Positions 61,483 through 64,000 of a stretch of 64,000 nt of DNA are shown piece by piece. Position 1 is the first letter of the stretch. Every line of letters begins with the position of its first letter. The notes beneath the pieces were generated by a model. The model worked only from the letters and a program-made list of their open reading frames with translations, searched no databases and was not told the DNA's origin. The DNA comes from Mucilaginibacter sp. dw_454 (GTDB lineage: Bacteria > Bacteroidota > Bacteroidia > Sphingobacteriales > Sphingobacteriaceae), in NCBI RefSeq assembly GCF_018449775.1, contig NZ_JAAVVB010000002.1, positions 310,001-374,000 of the forward strand, given 5' to 3'. A program made the position numbers and the translations under genes.

Positions 61483-62094
61483 TCAGGCGGATTTACTTGG
61501 CGCCATTAATCTTCTGCGGATGCGGGAAAGCGATACCGGGGTTATCCCCAGGAAGTTGGCAATGTAGTGCTGCGGCATTCTTTGCAGGATCTCGCGACCG
61601 GTGCTGAGCAGATCCAAATACCTTTCTTCAGGGGTTTGGGTGATGAAGGCAGCTACGCGGTCCTCATAGCAGCATAAATAATATTCGGCGGCTAAACGAC
61701 CGAAGCGCTCCATTTTATAAGCCAGCAGTGGGTTGTTCAGCATGGCGTCCATGTCCTTTTTGCTGATGTTGATGAGGCGGGTATCCTCCAATGCCTGGAT
61801 ATAATTTAAAGCAGGCATACCGGTGAGGTAGCTTTTATAAGAGCTAACAAACTCATTCTCAAAACTGAAATATCCTGTTATATCAACCCCATCCTTAATA
61901 TGGAAGTAGCGTACCGAGCCGGTAACAACAAAGGCTATTTTGTCGCAAACTTTACCTTCGACAGCGAAATATTGTTTCTTCTTGAGTGTGCTATAGGTTA
62001 AATGTTGGGTGAAAACAATCCACTCAGCCTCATTAAACGTTACAAACTTTTCGAGCGATTTTCTGAATGTAATTAGTGCGGTCGAGCTGTCCAT
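61483..62094 (-). CDS. Crp/Fnr family transcriptional regulator
   Basis: A 203-residue regulator with an N-terminal cyclic-nucleotide-binding-like beta-roll (about 15-120, with KKKQYFAVEGKVCDKIAFVV and GYFSFENEFVSSY) and a C-terminal winged helix-turn-helix, whose recognition helix is in IANFLGITPVSLSRIRRRL. The residues that bind cAMP in E. coli Crp are not preserved, and the cysteines of Fnr are absent, so the signal is unknown. It begins 9 nt after ubiA ends, on the same strand, and may be co-transcribed with it. Confidence 0.9.
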   Translation of the reverse strand: MDSSTALITFRKSLEKFVTFNEAEWIVFTQHLTYSTLKKKQYFAVEGKVCDKIAFVVTGSVRYFHIKDGVDITGYFSFENEFVSSYKSYLTGMPALNYIQALEDTRLINISKKDMDAMLNNPLLAYKMERFGRLAAEYYLCCYEDRVAAFITQTPEERYLDLLSTGREILQRMPQHYIANFLGITPVSLSRIRRRLMAPSKSA

Positions 62095-62103
62095 ACGCTA
62101 AAT

Positions 62104-62985
62104 TTAAAGTCTTATCCCCATAAATAAACCATGTGGTAGCAAAACTCTATCCAATAAGAACAAAGTCGCAAATACCACACTGGCAATACCGTTGGTGGTC
62201 ATGAAAGCAAAGTTTACCCGGCTTAAATCGTTTGGTTTTACCAGCAGGTGCTGATAGGTCAGCATCACACAGAAAAACAAAATGCCGATATAGTAAAGCA
62301 AACCAACGGTGGTGAAGAACACGGGCAATACGATAAACGTAGCCGACAGCAAATGCAGAAAAGTAGATAATCTTAAAGCATTCACCTTACCCAGATAAGC
62401 CGGGATAGAATGCAGGTTTTCGGCGCGATCAAAATCCTCGTCCTGCAAAGCATAAATAATATCAAAGCCACTTACCCAACATAATACAGCCAGCGAGAAG
62501 AAGATCGGCAACAAATCAAAATGACCGGTAACTACCAAATAAGCACCGATAGGCGCAAGGGACAAACCTAACCCTAAAACTAAATGGCAAAGCGCGGTAA
62601 AGCGTTTAGTCGCGCTGTAACCCAACACCACCAGCAAAGCCACCGGCGACAGGTAAAAGCAGAGTGGATTAATAAACCAGGTAGTAGCTATAAACAAAGC
62701 GCAGTTAGCTAAAGTAAACGTCAAAGCCGATGCCGCGCTAATGCGCCCCGCCGGGATGTCGCGCACTTTGGTACGTGGATTTTTGGCGTCAATGTCGCGG
62801 TCCAGGTAGCGGTTAAAGGCCATAGCACTGTTACGCGCAAAAACCATACACAACACCATCATCAGCAGCTTTTGCCACTCGAAGGTGTAGCTGGTGGTGG
62901 TCACCGCCAAAAAGAAGCCAATGAAGGCAAATGGCATAGCGAAAATGGTATGCGAGAAGGTTACTAGTGATAGATATTTTTTCAT
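62104..62985 (-). CDS. UbiA-family prenyltransferase
   Basis: A 293-residue membrane prenyltransferase with about 8-9 helices. The first aspartate-rich motif is NRYLDRDIDAKNPRTKVRDI near residue 59 and the second is YALQDEDFDRAENLHSIP near 177, the prenyl-diphosphate/magnesium sites. It resembles the 4-hydroxybenzoate octaprenyltransferase group; in Bacteroidota, which use menaquinone, such proteins may prenylate a quinone precursor (for example MqnP-like), so ubiA is a fold call rather than a pathway call. It is followed after 9 nt by a Crp/Fnr gene. Confidence 0.87.
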   Translation of the reverse strand: MKKYLSLVTFSHTIFAMPFAFIGFFLAVTTTSYTFEWQKLLMMVLCMVFARNSAMAFNRYLDRDIDAKNPRTKVRDIPAGRISAASALTFTLANCALFIATTWFINPLCFYLSPVALLVVLGYSATKRFTALCHLVLGLGLSLAPIGAYLVVTGHFDLLPIFFSLAVLCWVSGFDIIYALQDEDFDRAENLHSIPAYLGKVNALRLSTFLHLLSATFIVLPVFFTTVGLLYYIGILFFCVMLTYQHLLVKPNDLSRVNFAFMTTNGIASVVFATLFLLDRVLLPHGLFMGIRL

Positions 62986-63008
62986 TTGTTTGTATATTCA
63001 ATTCCTGT

Positions 63009-63085
63009 TGTCATTGCGAGCGTAGCGTGGCAATCGCGAACATTGCAACCTTGCGATTGCTTCGTCGTTCCTCCTCGCAATGACA
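63009..63085. repeat. Palindromic repeat, family A
   Basis: TGTCATTGCGAGCG ... CGCAATGACA with inner GTGGCAATCGCG and GCGATTGCTTCG. It lies between ubiA and engB. Confidence 0.8.
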
Positions 63086-63099
63086 GTTGTGTTTTTTAC

Positions 63100-63723
63100 T
63101 TATTCAAACGTCTTATAATCCGGTACTTCAAATCCTTGGTTTATCTCACTCACAAAGCCTAATATCTCGTCGTGCCCGGTATGCAGCTCAGACGAGGTAA
63201 TGAAAATCCTTGGCACCTCATCAAAACTTTCTAAAAGCGCTTTTTTAAATTTAGCTACGTTTTGGTCGGTTTTAATGCTGGATTGTTTGTCTGCCTTGGT
63301 AAATACCAGTACAAAAGCCAGCCCCTTTTCGCCCAGCCAGTTGCAAAACTCCAGGTCGATTTTTTGCGGCTCCAGCCTGCTGTCAATCAACACCATCACG
63401 CATTGCAGGCTTTCACGCTTATTCAGATAGGTTTGAATAAATTTGTTCCAATCCTCTTTTTTGCTTTTAGATACCCTTGCGTAACCATAGCCCGGTAAAT
63501 CAACAATGTACCAGTTATCATTGATCAAAAAATGATTAATGAGCTGCGTTTTACCCGGTGTTTGCGAGGTTTTAGCCAGTCCTTTTTTGCTCACCAGCAT
63601 ATTGATCAACGAGGACTTGCCCACGTTGGACCGCCCGATAAAAGCATATTCAGGCTTTACCGGTGGCGGTAGCTTGCTGATCTGGGTGTTGCTGCAAATA
63701 AACTCGGCCGTTTTAATTATCAT
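63100..63723 (-). CDS. engB: Ribosome-assembly GTPase EngB/YsxC
   Basis: A 207-residue small GTPase needed for 50S assembly in other bacteria. With ATG at 63723 it begins MIIKTAEFICSNTQ; the upstream extension in frame reads through a short-word tract and is not coding. Motifs are G1 GRSNVGKSSL, G3 DLPGYG, G4 TKAD and the TGHDEILGF ending; TPGKTQLINHFLIN (switch I) is the EngB signature. Length matches. It is leftward and divergent from the VOC gene. Confidence 0.95.
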   Translation of the reverse strand: MIIKTAEFICSNTQISKLPPPVKPEYAFIGRSNVGKSSLINMLVSKKGLAKTSQTPGKTQLINHFLINDNWYIVDLPGYGYARVSKSKKEDWNKFIQTYLNKRESLQCVMVLIDSRLEPQKIDLEFCNWLGEKGLAFVLVFTKADKQSSIKTDQNVAKFKKALLESFDEVPRIFITSSELHTGHDEILGFVSEINQGFEVPDYKTFE

Positions 63724-63730
63724 TTGGCAA

Positions 63731-63774
63731 AGGTAGTGATTAGTGATTAGAGATTGGTGATTAGAGGTTAGGAG
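63731..63774. repeat. Short-word tract (GTGATTAGAGATTAG type)
   Basis: AGTGATTAGTGATTAGAGAT, TGGTGATTAGAGG units directly upstream of engB. Same words as 13051-13087. Confidence 0.6.
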
Positions 63775-63840
63775 CTTGTAACGCGCCATCATCTAATTGT
63801 CAACATTATCTATGATATTTACTACCTCGACAAATATAGT

Positions 63841-63848
63841 TATATTTG
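63841..63848 (+). promoter_or_regulatory. Putative -7 box of the VOC gene
   Basis: TATATTTG fits TAnnTTTG, 40 nt before the ATG at 63889. Confidence 0.5.
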
Positions 63849-63888
63849 ATGTTTAAACATGTAATTTTAATTTAATCGATAACAGGAA

Positions 63889-64000
63889 ATGTCCGAATAT
63901 AAAATACCCGCACAAACCCGCATTGGCCACGTACATTTAAAAGTGAGCGATCTGCAGAAATCTCTTGATTTTTACTGCGGATTGCTGGGCTTTGAAAAAA
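63889..64000 (+). CDS. VOC superfamily protein, truncated by window end
   Basis: Only the first 37 codons are in the window. They read MSEYKIPAQTRIGHVHLKVS then LQKSLDFYCGLLGFEK, the first beta-alpha-beta-beta unit of a glyoxalase/bleomycin-resistance/extradiol-dioxygenase fold, in which the HVHLKV histidine commonly binds metal. The complete function (for example glyoxalase or ring-cleavage dioxygenase) cannot be stated. It is divergent from engB. Confidence 0.75.
   Translation, partial: MSEYKIPAQTRIGHVHLKVSDLQKSLDFYCGLLGFEK

Noticed and set aside
63724..63792. In-frame N-terminal extension of engB
   Set aside because: The extra residues translate a GATTAG word tract; the conserved EngB start is at 63723.

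Overview
The window looks like chromosomal DNA from a member of the Bacteroidota, most likely Sphingobacteriaceae (Mucilaginibacter- or Pedobacter-like). The evidence is indirect: promoters of the Bacteroidota type (TAnnTTTG -7 boxes, twice with a well-spaced -33 TTTG/TTG), no Shine-Dalgarno sequences, a type IX secretion sorting domain, a lipoprotein TamL beside TamB, an ECF sigma factor with Bacteroidota-style partners, a GH130/glycosyltransferase locus, and many dispersed palindromic intergenic repeats. No rRNA, tRNA, CRISPR array, prophage or transposase gene was seen. Species and genus cannot be fixed from the sequence alone.

Layout. 1-9.4 kb is a surface-polysaccharide locus: a sugar-nucleotide reductase-like SDR, three glycosyltransferases, a hexapeptide acetyltransferase, a Wzy-like polymerase/ligase, a Wzx-like flippase, and rfbD and rfbA for dTDP-rhamnose (rfbB and rfbC are not in the window). 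9.4-20.2 kb is housekeeping: miaA, a pRiA4b ORF-3-like protein, cca, a Sua5/TsaC protein, a GT9 heptosyltransferase, dapD, an S4 RNA-binding protein, guanine deaminase, a Skp/OmpH-like lipoprotein and gyrB. 20.3-23.7 kb has a GDPD and a PadR regulator with three tandem paralogous membrane proteins. 23.8-31.3 kb is tamL-tamB. 31.5-36.6 kb has dnaE, trxA and a DUF58 protein. 36.8-43.2 kb has a GH130 enzyme, two GT4 proteins (one fused to a helical toroid) and a class III aminotransferase. 43.3-45.4 kb is an ECF sigma factor, a putative anti-sigma protein with six internal repeats, and a Spy-like periplasmic protein. 45.6-57.5 kb has bcp, an M23 peptidase, a FAH-family protein, a tiny T9SS cargo, kup, two PAP2 phosphatases, a SemiSWEET, an APC permease and an M3 oligopeptidase. 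58-64 kb has a GH59 galactocerebrosidase-like enzyme, an NAD-dependent epimerase, a Crp/Fnr regulator, ubiA, engB and the start of a VOC protein.

The most interesting signals are mainly non-coding. A 142-bp element occurs twice, 45 kb apart, with no indels, about 85% identity and a final 52-bp block that is identical; it is built from direct and inverted TGAAACA boxes and lies upstream of cca and of the M3 peptidase. At least five families of palindromic repeats fill the larger gaps. Several gaps also carry short-word tracts, in which one 5-10 nt word is repeated irregularly and often inverted, with a different word in different gaps. On the coding side, the PadR operon stands out: a perfect 12-bp inverted repeat sits on its -33 box, its start is probably leaderless, and it is followed by three paralogous membrane proteins (one frameshifted). 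The six-repeat anti-sigma protein is the other.
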